The notes below the pieces were generated by a model. The model did not search any database, had not been told where the DNA came from, and was given only the letters and a program-made list of their open reading frames with translations. The translations under genes and the position numbers were made by a program. From Amyelois transitella (lineage: Eukaryota; Arthropoda; Insecta; Lepidoptera; Pyralidae), in contig NC_083516.1 in NCBI RefSeq assembly GCF_032362555.1, positions 9,015,001 to 9,079,000 of the forward strand: a DNA stretch of 64,000 nucleotides. Direction: 5' to 3'. Positions 13,101 to 24,912 of this stretch are shown in pieces (position 1 is the first letter of the stretch; each line of letters starts with the position of its first letter).

Positions 13101-15469
13101 ATATAATCATCTCTTTTAAGATCAGATTCATCAACAACTAAAATATCTTTTACACCAAGGGTAAATCCTATCCATTGAAGATAAAATGTAAATACTTTTG
13201 AAAAAGAACTTAGCAGTGCACTAGAGCTATCTCCTCCATACAGTTCATACATACAATGCACCAAACCATAAGGTGTAGCACCATAGTGTGTTTTATCTAA
13301 CACTCCACACAGTAATTCTCCATTTCTGATAATAACTTCAGCTTCAGACATGTCATTTTCTTTAATGAAAGGTGTACCACCAGCTTTCCAAGGTCTTGGT
13401 TTTTCCTTCAACCATGCCTTAGAGCTAATTTTTGCTTTTCCAGATATTGAAAGGTATTTCTTACCTTTTGGTATACTGTTGATGATAATCGTAGATAGTA
13501 CTTGTTTACCCGACCACAGCTGTCTTGGTTTAAGAATTGTTGGGGGAAGGAGTTTTATTTCACCTCTGTGGTTAGTCAGAGCTTGAAATACTAACTGTTG
13601 ATAATCTGTTTTAGAAAAAAATACACCTCTTAAAGACATTCTTACTCCTGATATTACATGATCTTGTATCAAACCACTCAATGGCGTACCATCCTTCGGT
13701 ACAAGGTACTGCTTTCTTACAGACATGATATTATATGCTTCACTTCTTGCTATCTCATTCTGAGGGAAGTGAGCATTCATTTCATCACCATCAAAGTCAG
13801 CATTGTATGATTTACAATTTGCATAATGCAATCTTAGGGTCTTTTCTCCTTTCAGAATTCTAGCTCGGTGAGCCATCATACTGGGTTTATGTAAAGAAGG
13901 TTGACGATTCAATATCATGACATCTCCATTAATTAAGTGCCTATGTACAATCTTTAAGCCAGATGTTTTGTACTCGTCAGGAGTAAGCAGTCTCTTAGCA
14001 AGGCTTTTCCTTTTTTGAATTGAATCAGCTGGAATCCTTATTGTTCTGCCATTTTCTATTTCTAATTTTTCAGCACCTGGGTGCACATTAGGCCCATTAA
14101 TAACCATTTTTCTAAGTTCATCAACATTAAATTCAGTTACTGGTACAGGATATGTGAGCTTTTTGGCAAAAGCATCCGGGACTCCTATTTCATCAATGTC
14201 CACATTTGGATCTGGTGTAATTACTGATCGGGCAGCAAAATTTACTCTTTTACCCATCATGTGCATCCTAATAACACCAGTTTTCTTCTCAAGAATCTGC
14301 TTCAACCCTAAACTGGTGAACCCTTGAGAATCACAGCTGAGAAGGTTATTGACACTTTTTTGAAGATCTTGCCACCCATTGTGCAATTTTTCAGCTGGAG
14401 TAGCACCACTTATGCTAGTATAAGCAAATCTAGGTTTGCTATCTAGTTCATCAATCGCTTTCTTTTGGTCTTCCGATGCTAAAACATGTAATACAGACCT
14501 TACGCCAAAAGCATGTGCTAATATAGCTTTATAAACATTTGTTTGTGCATGCTCAGTCAATTCTCCTTGTAGAACATTACATGGTCTGACACAAGGTGGA
14601 AGTACTGGAATCAAGGTCATAAAAAATATATCAGTCATTGGTTGGCAGTTTGACATGTTGAGGACTGGGAGGCAGTGACGTAAGATGTCACCATCATTTT
14701 CAGCAATGTTAGTGCAATACTTTTTTATTTCATCCGGCATTAATATTTTTATTCCCTTCCCCACTATACCTTCAGCACTCAAATTATACATGAGCTTTCC
14801 CTCAGATGTAGTGACCTTTATTAGTTTGTTCTGGCAGTATACACATCTTTTGGCGATATTGATAGATTTAAAATAACCATTTAATATTCTTGATCTCAGT
14901 TTGTCTGTATTCTTGTTATGGAAAACCTCAGTTATTGCATCTGTCTTTTTCAATAATTTCTTATATTTTTTTATGACTTTAGTCGTCTTTTGTTCACGAG
15001 TCTCTGTGTCGACTTTAAATACTTCTCCAGAAAAGTTTTCCAAATCTAACGCAGCTGTAACATGACCAGCATCAATGAGCTGTAACTGCAGCTTCAACAG
15101 AAATTTCATTTTATCGTCCATTTGAATTTTAAAACACTTGAGGCAGCTTATCCTGAATATAGTGTAAATGCTTTTCAAAAACAAAGGATTGATAACAACT
15201 ACAGGTAGTTCTATATGTCCAAAATGTCCAGCACAGTGTAGTAATGGATTTTCACAGGTGGCACATAAGTCCAATCTCTCCCTGACAGGACCTAAATGCG
15301 AGTCATACAAACCTCCCGGCGTGGGGTTTCCCATTGCATCAAAGGAATTAATGTTAGTGATCTTGACCACACTAAGCTTCCTTATTTCTTCGTCAGTATA
15401 CATCAGAAACTGAACGGAATCAGGGTCAACCGAGTTCAAACCAGCAAGGGCTGACGGCTTCGGAGCCAT
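10109..15469 (-). CDS. POLR1A: DNA-directed RNA polymerase I largest subunit RPA1 (complete)
   Basis: Two exons, 15469-11330 (1380 codons) and 10921-10109 (270 codons plus stop), join in phase 0 through a 408-bp GT-AG intron, giving about 1650 residues, close to known RPA1 lengths. It is the catalytic large subunit of Pol I, which makes rRNA in the nucleolus. Near the N-terminus is the clamp zinc-binding CATCENPLLHCAGHFGH. Around residue 557 is the metal-binding NADFDGDEMN active-site loop. Around residue 945 lies the bridge-helix region (FFHCMAGREGLIDTAVKTS). The long acidic linker rich in D and E that marks RPA1 is split by the only intron. Its start codon follows the 5' UTR facing SZRD1. 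No frameshifts are seen. Family assignment is certain; Pol I rather than Pol II/III is supported by the acidic insert and the lack of CTD heptads. Confidence 0.97.
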
Positions 15470-15740
15470 GATCTGAAATTAAGATTTTTTTATCATTTTG
15501 ATAAGCAATGAGGTTAGACATATGGTTATCTTGTTGCATTTAAGTAGTTTGAATGGACATAAGTACTTACGTTTATGTAATAAGGATAAAATGATATAAG
15601 GAAAAAAAAAATATATATATATGAAATATTTCTGGTACAAGTTAATCTATAAATCCTCTTTAAATTAAATCACATGCTTTCGGCTTTAATTTTGTATTTA
15701 CGATCGCAACTTTGATTGACATGCAGTATGCAGAAATGAA
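15470..15740. promoter_or_regulatory. RPA1-proximal half of a divergent promoter region
   Basis: About 270 bp separate the RPA1 start codon from the left end of the hAT element. Together with 21296-21867 this is all that remains of the non-transposon spacer between RPA1 (-) and SZRD1 (+). No TATA or initiator motif is clear; it includes a short TA repeat near 15612. Confidence 0.4.
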
Positions 15741-16320
15741 CAGTGTTGCCAGTATGATTTCCCAAAAAAGGACTGTTGACTTTCTGAAAAAGTACGGTTT
15801 TCAACTTCAAGGTACGGTTGGGTCGGGATTCTGCAAAAACTAGATTTTTTTCCTTCGAGTTGGCTGTCTGCGACCATAGGTTAGAAAAAAGCGATATAAT
15901 ATAATTGATTTACAAATGAATTTGTTCGATATTGGCAATCGGTAATAATATTCTACTTTATTATCTAGTTCTTGCAGAAGTATCCGTATGGTTTTGCTGA
16001 AATGTTGAAAAATGCTCGTAAAATAATAATTTAACTTACCACGAGTTTATAAATAAATAACTTGCTAATACATGCTTGAAGCTTCAATAGTTTGGATATG
16101 TTTCATTCTGTCTGTAGACATGCTTTACTTCATTCCAAAATACGTAACTTAGCCTGCACCCATGCTCAATGCAAGTTAATAGTTTTCATTTCAATCTACA
16201 AAATTGGTAATATTTCTCTACAGATACAATAAACATTTATTTAGGTATGTCGAAATCATGAGTTTTTAAAGTTTACAAAAGAGGTAATTTCATGTTGTAT
16301 CACTTCACTACTAAATCACA

Positions 16321-18654
16321 TTAATTTGAGTACTGTATCTTCTTATTTAACATAAAAGTGCTGGGTTCAAAATTTTTTATACCACCTTGTTGTTGTATAG
16401 ATGAACTAGTAGCCATTAATGCGGCAATAGTTTCGGTATTGAGGCGATTCCGATGTTCAGTCTTTATCAGCTTTAGTTTGCTAAATACTCTTTCCACTGA
16501 GGCATTAGAAAAAGGCAAAATTAAAAGAAATCCTATCAGAATTTTTAAATTTTTGAATTTTTCTGTGCCACCAATGTCTTTTAATTTAAACACTTTTGTC
16601 CAAAAATCAGCAGCATTCATTTGAATCGATATACTGTCGTCCAAACTTGTCAGATCTAATAAACAGTACTCCCGCCATTCGTTTATTAATGCATTTTTAT
16701 TCAGATATGTGGGGGCTAAAAAAGGAAATCTGTTTAAAATTGAATTTATCATTTGTGGATCAAAGGATTTCATAATTTTTGGTTGGACTATTTGGATTAT
16801 GTCATAAATTGGGTCTGTAAATATAAATCTTTGTTTTATTTGTTCTATAACTTCAACATAAAATGCCAGGCAATCTAGTTTGAATCTTTCCAGGTCCTCT
16901 TTTCTAACCTCATTTTCAACCTCGTTGAGGCTTGAGTTCACAAGAACACCAAGGTACAAATTTTCCAAAGGCAAGTACAACCTTGGGTTTTTATGTTCGA
17001 TCTCTAGAGGAGGCGTGTTTTTGACGTGATGTAAATCAATGAAGTTACTTGCAATGGTGCGGATGAGCCCTTCTACGGCTGGTTTCAGTTTATGAAGTAA
17101 TGGCGATTCAGACTGAAAAGTAATATTGAAGTCATTTAACAGGTCTAGCACATATGCCATGAATTCGAGATAAAATTTTGTAAACTGGTTACGCAAACTG
17201 GAAATGATACTTTCAGTTATTCTGGATGGATCTTCCACAATTTCAAGTCTGAAATAGGCTTCCAGGGCAGGATACTGTTCCAGCGTTCGGTCGACACATG
17301 CCTTCAAAGAAAGCCACCGAGTTGTTGCCGGCAAAAGAATCTGATGAATTTCTGTTTGGTAGAAGCGTTGCATTTCTGCAAGCTTCTGTTGTCGATTGTG
17401 GCTGCGGCTGAAATGGGAACCAATGTTCCGTAACATATCTTCTACTGATTTTGGCAGTTTTAGACAAGCCTTAGAGGCAGCCAAATGAATCATATGGCAA
17501 GAGCAGCGGACACACACTATGTTAGGAAGTCTTTCTTTCAATTTGGCGAACACAGAATTATATTCACCCACCATTACGTTCGTCGTGTCTGAAGAAAATC
17601 CCACTAAGTTTTCTAGTGGGATTTTTTTAGTTTCAACGCTCTGTATTAATGCGTTATACAAGTCATCAGCCGTACCTGAAGCCATTTCCAGCAAATCGAA
17701 GAATTCTGTTTCTATTTTAAATTCTTTGTTACAATATATTACTGTCATCGCACATTGTTTTTTTGTTCCAACATCAGTTGTTTCATCCATTATTAGGCAA
17801 AAGAAATTACCGAGTTGTTTTAAATAATCATGCAAAGTACTTCGAAGACTGGGCCCTAAAATTTGTGTTACAACTGCTGTTGCTTTTGTACGACCCATCT
17901 TCATCTTCTGAGCAATTTTCGAATCAGGGCAAATGTCCGCTATTAAGCTAACTAGAGTGTCTGATAAGAGGAATGGTAAATTATTTGTAGCCAGCATTGC
18001 AGCAATTTTAAGTTCACCTCTTTTTGCTGAGAGATCTTCATCTGATGGTTTTAATGATTCTTTAATATTTGATGTGGATTTAATCGCTTTCATTATTGAT
18101 TTGTGTTTATCAGTTTCAGAGTGCCGTATCAAGTGCGGCTTGTGGTTGGGTAACGTAGTTTGACAGTATTTGCATTTTGCACTGATTGTGCCTTTAACTG
18201 TGTCTGAAACTAGCCACTCTGAGAGTTCTTTAATTTCCAACCATTTCTCGCTAAAAACATATAAATGTTTTTCAGTCTTATCCGATGCTTTTTTAGATTT
18301 GGTTGGAATAATTTTTTTATGCTCGTCATTACTTGTTGCTATCTGGATTCCTTCATTTTCGTTACAAGTATCAAGTAAGGCTTGTGGTTTTTTTTTGTAA
18401 GATGGATTTGATTTGTCTAGCAGACTGAAACCGTTGGAATGATTTGATTCTTGTGGCTGGGTAGGTTTTGTTAGTGCGTCAGTACATGAAGGGCCAGGTA
18501 TGCTAGGACTTAAACATTTCTTCTTAGTTGAATGATCAGGTTTAGTAGTCTGGTTACTATTTTGAGAGCTGTTATTATCAGGAGGGCTACGTTTTCGCTT
18601 CGTTATAAATCTGTCCATTTTCCAACACCTGCGTTTAGACAAAAAACATGCCAT
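16321..18654 (-). CDS. hAT transposase with BED zinc finger, intact ORF
   Basis: This 777-codon uninterrupted ORF could also start at Met13 (about 18618). A Lys/Ser-rich, probably nuclear-targeting N-terminus is followed by a BED-type finger near residues 140-190 (CKYC ... HLIRH). The RNase H-like catalytic core begins with LIMDETTDVG; a second acidic site is GFSSDTT, with a CHMIHLAA element after it. The C-terminal hAT dimerisation region is ASVERVFSKLKLIK. Such enzymes cut and paste hAT elements. It sits between matched terminal repeats and a target duplication, so it is the element's own gene and not a domesticated host gene. Relatives include the ZMYM6/FAM200-like transposase group. No stop or frameshift breaks the ORF, so the element may be recently or still active. 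Confidence 0.9.
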   Translation of the reverse strand: MACFLSKRRCWKMDRFITKRKRSPPDNNSSQNSNQTTKPDHSTKKKCLSPSIPGPSCTDALTKPTQPQESNHSNGFSLLDKSNPSYKKKPQALLDTCNENEGIQIATSNDEHKKIIPTKSKKASDKTEKHLYVFSEKWLEIKELSEWLVSDTVKGTISAKCKYCQTTLPNHKPHLIRHSETDKHKSIMKAIKSTSNIKESLKPSDEDLSAKRGELKIAAMLATNNLPFLLSDTLVSLIADICPDSKIAQKMKMGRTKATAVVTQILGPSLRSTLHDYLKQLGNFFCLIMDETTDVGTKKQCAMTVIYCNKEFKIETEFFDLLEMASGTADDLYNALIQSVETKKIPLENLVGFSSDTTNVMVGEYNSVFAKLKERLPNIVCVRCSCHMIHLAASKACLKLPKSVEDMLRNIGSHFSRSHNRQQKLAEMQRFYQTEIHQILLPATTRWLSLKACVDRTLEQYPALEAYFRLEIVEDPSRITESIISSLRNQFTKFYLEFMAYVLDLLNDFNITFQSESPLLHKLKPAVEGLIRTIASNFIDLHHVKNTPPLEIEHKNPRLYLPLENLYLGVLVNSSLNEVENEVRKEDLERFKLDCLAFYVEVIEQIKQRFIFTDPIYDIIQIVQPKIMKSFDPQMINSILNRFPFLAPTYLNKNALINEWREYCLLDLTSLDDSISIQMNAADFWTKVFKLKDIGGTEKFKNLKILIGFLLILPFSNASVERVFSKLKLIKTEHRNRLNTETIAALMATSSSIQQQGGIKNFEPSTFMLNKKIQYSN

Positions 18655-18754
18655 CCATCACACACAGCTCCATGCAAAGGTACGGTAAGGTACGGATATA
18701 TAGTTTAGTTTGAAAGGGACATTAAATAGAAACAATATAAATATATAAGCTACT

Positions 18755-18920
18755 AGCTTCCGCCCGCGGCTCCGCCCGCGTTAAAAGTATCCTATTACCC
18801 AAGTCAGCTCCTACCCTGTCTGTATACCAAGTTTCATCTAAATCCGTTAAGTAGTTTCAGCGTGATTGACGGACAAACATCCAAACAAACAAACTTTCAC
18901 ATTTATAATATTAGTGTGAT
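18755..18920. repeat. Lepidopteran-type interspersed repeat (GCCCGCG end)
   Basis: GCTTCCGCCCGCGGCTCCGC followed by an ATCCGTTAAGTAGTTTCAGC block and ending in TTTCACATTTATAATATTAG is a pattern typical of abundant lepidopteran retrotransposon-related repeats; similar CCCGCG-GTCCGCG pieces recur at 23489, 34441, 41370 and 52727. Here it is nested in the hAT element upstream of the transposase ORF. The exact class is not resolved. Confidence 0.55.
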
Positions 18921-19705
18921 ATAAGCATGTGACGGCGCCATGTGTTCATGAAAGTTCTAACAATTTAAATAACTTAGATTTTCAATTGTCTTCATTTCTA
19001 TCTGATTCATTGTGTTCTGTGCATTCCGCAAACTTTTACTTTGACCGTTTACAGAGTATATACGTTCACAATATTAATAATTTTCTTATTAAAAATGTAG
19101 GTAAGTATAGGTAGAAAAGAAAGTTATGAAACAAAAATATTGAAACAAAGTATAATTTCGTATTATTGAATATCAAATATTAGAATCACATGCATTCATA
19201 CAATTGGCTACGTGCCAGCCTTCGGAAAAATATTTACAAAAAAATATTCATTACTTTAAATTCGCGCGAAAACAGCCGGTCACGTCACATTACAATTTCT
19301 CGCCAATCAGTGAACGCTGTTTGAAACTGACAGGTGACGTTTTGCTTGACATTTTCTGTGAGATGTATGTGACGTATCACAATATATCCACAGATAAAAA
19401 AGACAAATCTATTTTGCGAAAATAAAATATTTAAAATTTCTTATAAAGCGATATCTATTGTGCCATTATTCTTTGGTTACAAGCTATCTCAAGTATCATA
19501 TTTAACATATTTGATGTTTCATCGTTACAACTATCAAATAGCCAATTACTTAAATGAATTTATGTGATATACGTAAATACTCCGGAATTTTCTAAATTCG
19601 GTTGTTAATTCACAAGATGGCAACCCCAACAAAACATTAAAAAAACAGGATTTTTAGCATCAAACTTATCTGTTTCATTTTGACGCTAGTGGTGATTATT
19701 AATTT

Positions 19706-20499
19706 TATATGTCGACCAGAAATATAGCAGACTTTGCCACACTGCGGATAAAAAAAGCAACAAAAAAAAAAATAACTGGCAACAAGGCTAAAAAAAAATG
19801 TTACCATAACCCGACAATATTCAGTAATCAGTGTTGCTCTATGGTCTTGCTTGTTCTTACATCTTCTAAAATAAGTCTGATTATATTTGACAATTTGACA
19901 GTTTACTCAATATGACATACCTATTTGGTGTTGCTTTGCTAAAAAAGGACTGATATAAAATATATATTTACGAAAATGAACACTATTTTAATCAACAGTT
20001 TTGGCTACTCAAAAATTTCATTGAAACACTTATATTTTTATGGTATTTTAACAATTGTTAAGTCAACAAATAACAATCGCATTAATTTCTTTGCATGTAT
20101 TTTTAAATCAAAAAGAAAATATAAATTTATATTTCGCTTTTTTATTTTTTATGGTAACCCTGAAAATCATATCATGTCATGGCGTCGGATGATTTAGCAT
20201 CTTTTTAGCATTTAATGTTTTTTATAGCATATGTTATATAAAAACAATTCCAAATTTACAAAGTTAAATAATCTTAGCAAATTCTAATTTGTCTCACATA
20301 GCCAAATCGCCTCTATCGTGACTATGAAGTCGCCCTATTAAAAAGGGACAGCCGGCCCCCGTACTACCTATCTCGCTCGGGTCGTTTTTTCGCTAGGTAT
20401 CTATCAGTTATCAATCCTGTTTAGGGTATAATGTTATTGTGTAAAATGCATAATTAGCGCCCTCGTTGACAGGTCTGCAATATTTCTGGTCGACCTATA
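19706..20499. repeat. Widely spaced inverted repeat inside the hAT element
   Basis: Arm 19706-19732 (TATGTCGACCAGAAATATAG core) pairs with 20473-20499 in inverse orientation at about 24 of 26 positions. The 740-bp interior has no recognisable gene. This may be a nested MITE-like insertion, though no clear target duplication was found. Confidence 0.5.
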
Positions 20500-21295
20500 A
20501 ATAATTTATTATATCAAACGTCCAAGGCGATTAAATATAGTTCTACCCTTGACCATCAGATCGGAACAGATAGTTTGCAAAATTTTAAGTTGTTTGTCAG
20601 TATCTATTTAATAAGAATGAATGAAGAGCAATAAACCACACCTTGGCTGTGGTGATAAGAAAAGAAATAGCATTGTCATTTAGTCACACAACTTTGCCTT
20701 CTTGCCATGCAAACAAAAATCATGCATGAAAAATGCAAACCATCATCAACATCAACTTACCTTGACTTAACTTTTCTTCCGTCTCGAGATTCGTATTGTT
20801 TTCTCAATCAGTTATGTGATTATCCGAACAACAGAACACAGTACTTTATATTAAAACCAAATTCTAATCATACTTGTGAAAATAAGTTATTTTTAAATAT
20901 TTAGTTCGATCTCGGTTTCAGATTGACTATTTGACATTTGGTGATAGTCCCGCCAATTCTTTGAGTCCTGCAGACCGCAGACTATATTTTGTTTTTTTTT
21001 TTAAGTTCATCGTTTCTTAGTAAGAAAGGCAATGAATGTAATCCAAACAGCTAAGTCTTATTTGTTTGGAAGAAAAAAGTTTTTTGAACACAAATTCAGA
21101 ATGTTGAGCAAAACATAAAAAGGCGATTTTTTATTGTTTTTTACCCTTTGTAGGTGTAGTGAAAAATAAACTACTAATATGGAAAAGGTACGAAAAAGGT
21201 ACGGTCTGCACTGAGGTACGATAGTGGTACGGTTGTGTGATGAATAGTACGGAAAACCGTACTTTTTGGTACGGTCTGGCAACGCTGGAAATGAA

Positions 21296-21867
21296 TCTTT
21301 GTCATTGATGGACAAGATGGGATACATTGACAATGACATTTTCTCAGTTTTAATGCCTCTATTCACGCTGCGATTTGTCCGACAGGTCATAGATACACAG
21401 CAGCTAATGGCTTAATGATGGAATGAATATAAAGATATAAAATTATTTGATTACAGTCACAAAATTTCTACCGGTCCACAGATTTGAAAAATTATAGGTA
21501 TTGGGGATCAGAGGAATGGGGAGGAAAGATTTGTCTTTTAATTAATGGTGGCAATGGAATTAAGACAGTTTAGGTAACTGTTTGTTTTTCCTTTAACTAA
21601 GTCTCTACTTTAGTGCAAGATATATATTCGTGTGATGCTAGTATATCTTAATTCAATCATTCAAGAAAGCAAGAGGGAAGATAAAACATAGGTTATATTT
21701 TAACTTTCGCGGATCAACCCTTTGCAATTGCATATAACTTACCTCATAGAAAGTTAGTCACTCGGTTGACAAGTCGTAGGGTCACATTTCGACGTGAGTA
21801 GAAGCCTAAGTCCCACAAAATAGTAAATCTGGCAACATTTAGAGATGGATAAAAAAAATTAGTCAAC
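21296..21867. promoter_or_regulatory. SZRD1-proximal upstream region
   Basis: These 572 bp run from the hAT target duplication to the SZRD1 start codon and should contain its promoter and 5' UTR. No repeat is recognised and no TATA box is evident. Confidence 0.4.
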
Positions 21868-24840
21868 ATGGCGGCCCAAGATGAAGTTGACGTATGTGAA
21901 AGTTGGGAGGATATGGACGAAATTGGCGTAAGTTTAACTTTACAGGCCGTCCCTGACCGTTGCTTAATATAATAAGTCGCTACCCACATCTATTTTTCTA
22001 CAGTGGCATTTTGATATTTCAGTTAGAGCAGAAGATCAAGCTCATGTCAAGTGAGTGTGCGCCTGTGACAAGTCTAAAAGGGTGCAAGGTTACTGTTGAA
22101 GAAAACGCGTGCATAGGATCACAGTGCGTAATGCCGGAGCCAGCTATTCGCATTTTGAAGCGTCCATCGCCTTCAGCCAGTGGTCAGCTAAATGGTGAAA
22201 GCCGATCTAGACCTGTAAAAACCTTCGAACAAAGACAAAAAGAGTATGAAGAAGCTCGATTACGGATTCTTGGCGAAGCGCGAAGTCCAGAGGATGTAAT
22301 TGACGACAAGTAAGTCTCTTAATAATTGTTAAATGTTTACATAACCATTCTTGAATGTTGACATTGAGATTCATCATCATTCTCCTGGCGTTATTTTATT
22401 CTAATAAGTTCTACTTGGGGTGAGAAAGTAAGTAACATTCCGTTTCTTATCTATCAGTATCACTAAAATGTATGATATTTAAAGTGAAATATAAACTTAT
22501 CTATAACAAAACATTGAAGACAAAGATTACACAAAAACACCCAGATATATTTATGAGAATGTCAAAGAAGAAATCTTCTCATGCAGCCCTTAACAACACA
22601 CCCACATGCCAAATTTCAAATTTCTATACTTTATTCGCCGAAACAAGTTAGTAGCGCGCTTTCTTTATCACTCAACACCATACAAACGACAAAGACAAAA
22701 CATCATGTTCAAGGTCAGTGGGCCGAAACGAAATCTCAGAAAAGTAAGCGCGCGGGCACATTGCGCTTCTTCGAGCTCGCTTAGCTTTTGTCCGCGGTTA
22801 TGTCTGTCATATTATTACTGATAAATTAAATATTGTTACCGAATGATGATATGCGTGTGACACGCTATATACATTATTAATACATTGAATTTACGTAATT
22901 GTACAGGTTGTTCATGTCTTATAAAAAAATAAACAATTGTCATTCAAACTAGTCTTTAATATCACAAGAATTTATACAACATTATTATTCTTTTAATATT
23001 TTATACAATGTTGTCCTTTTGATAATGCCTAAACTGCCATCATCATTGATTGCCTTCAAAATCTTGTCTAGTGTAGGAATCTCATTTCGTGCAAAGAAAT
23101 CGTGGACTATAGTATAGACCTTATAGCCGTTTTTGTAAAATCATCAATTTTATCCACAATTGACACACGTTGTTTTAATTTCTTTGGGGATTTTAGTACG
23201 CCATTTTTTTCTTCTCCATCACTAGTGTCCGACCGAAGGTCTATTTTTGGCCGAAGCCGAAGCCGAAGCCGATTAATCGGCTATCGCCACAACCTTCGGC
23301 CGAAGCCGAAGCCGAAGCCGAAGGTTTATATTCTCTCAGCACTCAGTAATTAATTTTGTTCAATATTGTCTACAAGCTACAATTAATATTAAAATAATTT
23401 CAAAACCTCAATATTGAAGGTTTATATATTGACTGTTTCATATAGAAGTTGATGATATATCAAAGAGGTGGTTGGTTTAGAGATAAACTAGCTGTTGCCC
23501 GCGACTTCGTCCGCGTAAATTTCGAGTTGAATTTTAATCATACAGTCAGATACAGACAGACAAAAAATGTAAAAAAAAAATTCTCTATCCGTTTCAGTCA
23601 AAATATTAAATGTACAGAAAAAATATTTTTACCGTTTTATTATATGTAGTATTTTGATTTTCAGTTTTTTTACATAAAATACTAAAACAATACAAAAAAA
23701 ATATATTTTTAATAATAAAAAATATCTTGTAATTGTTGGGATTCGAACTTGGACCGCCAACTTCACAGTCTCACGGGCTAACCACTGGACCATCGAAGCC
23801 GTTGCGTTGGTGTCGAAATTAAAGTAGACTACATACATATGGTCACGTCTTTATCCCTTGCGGGGTAGACAGAGCCAACAGACTTGAAAAGACTGAATGG
23901 CCACGTTCAGCTATTTGACTTAATGATAGAATTGAGATTCAAAAAGTGATAGGTTGCTCGCCCATCGCCTAAAAAAGAATCCCAAGTTTGTAAGCCCATC
24001 CCTTAGTCGCCTTTCACTTATATTTATATGTTATAGGTATAATGTCGTCGTATAATGATAAATGACTTTGAATTTTTAATTTCGTAACTTATTTGCCGGC
24101 ATACTGATGCCTTGAGTTCATTCAAATGTCGATAACTTTTTTTTTTGTAAACCGATTTTGATGAAACAAACTTTTAATGTTATTCTGAGTTAAAACAAAG
24201 CAATTGGTGAAAGTTTGAAGTAAATCGGTTTAGTACTTTCGGAGATAATCGTGATCATACATACAGACAGACAGACAAGAAATTAAAAAAAAAAATATTT
24301 TTGCTTTCTATTATTCATTCTAAGTGTCCCTCTATCCATTTCAGTCGAAAATACTAAATGTACAGACAAAATATTTTTACTGTTTTATTATACATACATA
24401 CATACATAAACTCACGCCTCTTTCCCGGAGGGGTAGGCAGAGACTACCTCTTTCCACTTGCCACGATCCCTGCATACTTCCTTTGCTTCATCTATTATAT
24501 GTATAGATGAAGCAAAGGAAGATCTCAGCTTAGCGTTGATTAGACATGGGCGTGGCACTAGGTCAGTAACCACAGGCAAATATAAGGTCCCCAGAGTAAA
24601 CAATTACTTTGGAGATAGAACTTTAAAAAAACGTTTACCGTATCTTCTTAATAGTTTACCTGAAAATATCAGACTGGAACCACGCTTATGCCGATTCAAG
24701 AATATGTTAAAAAAATATTTACTCGAATCACTGTAATTCTTTTGATCTTATAAGATAGTTTATGATTTAAGTACCTACATATAAGTATAAATGAGACTAT
24801 TACCTGCAGTCAAACCGCGTAAGCAGTTTTGCAGGACAAA

Positions 24841-24912
<72 letters not shown>

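Larger units (their letters stand above)
15741..21287 (-). mobile_element. Complete hAT DNA transposon, 5547 bp, TSD GAAATGAA
   Basis: The ends are CAGTGTTGCCAG (15741-15752) and CTGGCAACGCTG (21276-21287), an inverted pair with one mismatch. The 8-bp GAAATGAA occurs directly on both sides (15733-15740 and 21288-21295), the target-site length of hAT elements. Inside the ends a 16-bp AAAAAGTACGGTTTTC block recurs inverted (15787-15802 and 21252-21267), and the motif GGTACGG is repeated in both subterminal zones, as expected for transposase-binding sites. The only large ORF is a hAT transposase on the minus strand (16321-18654). The 2.5 kb between that ORF and the right end holds an older repeat and an inverted repeat but no further gene. 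Confidence 0.9.

Noticed and set aside
21058..21390. 110-codon minus-strand ORF across the hAT right end
   Set aside because: It spans the transposon border and target duplication, so it cannot be an old gene; no domain is seen.
23250..23325. CRISPR-like repeat array
   Set aside because: The units are 6-bp tandem repeats with no spacers, in a eukaryotic transposon end.
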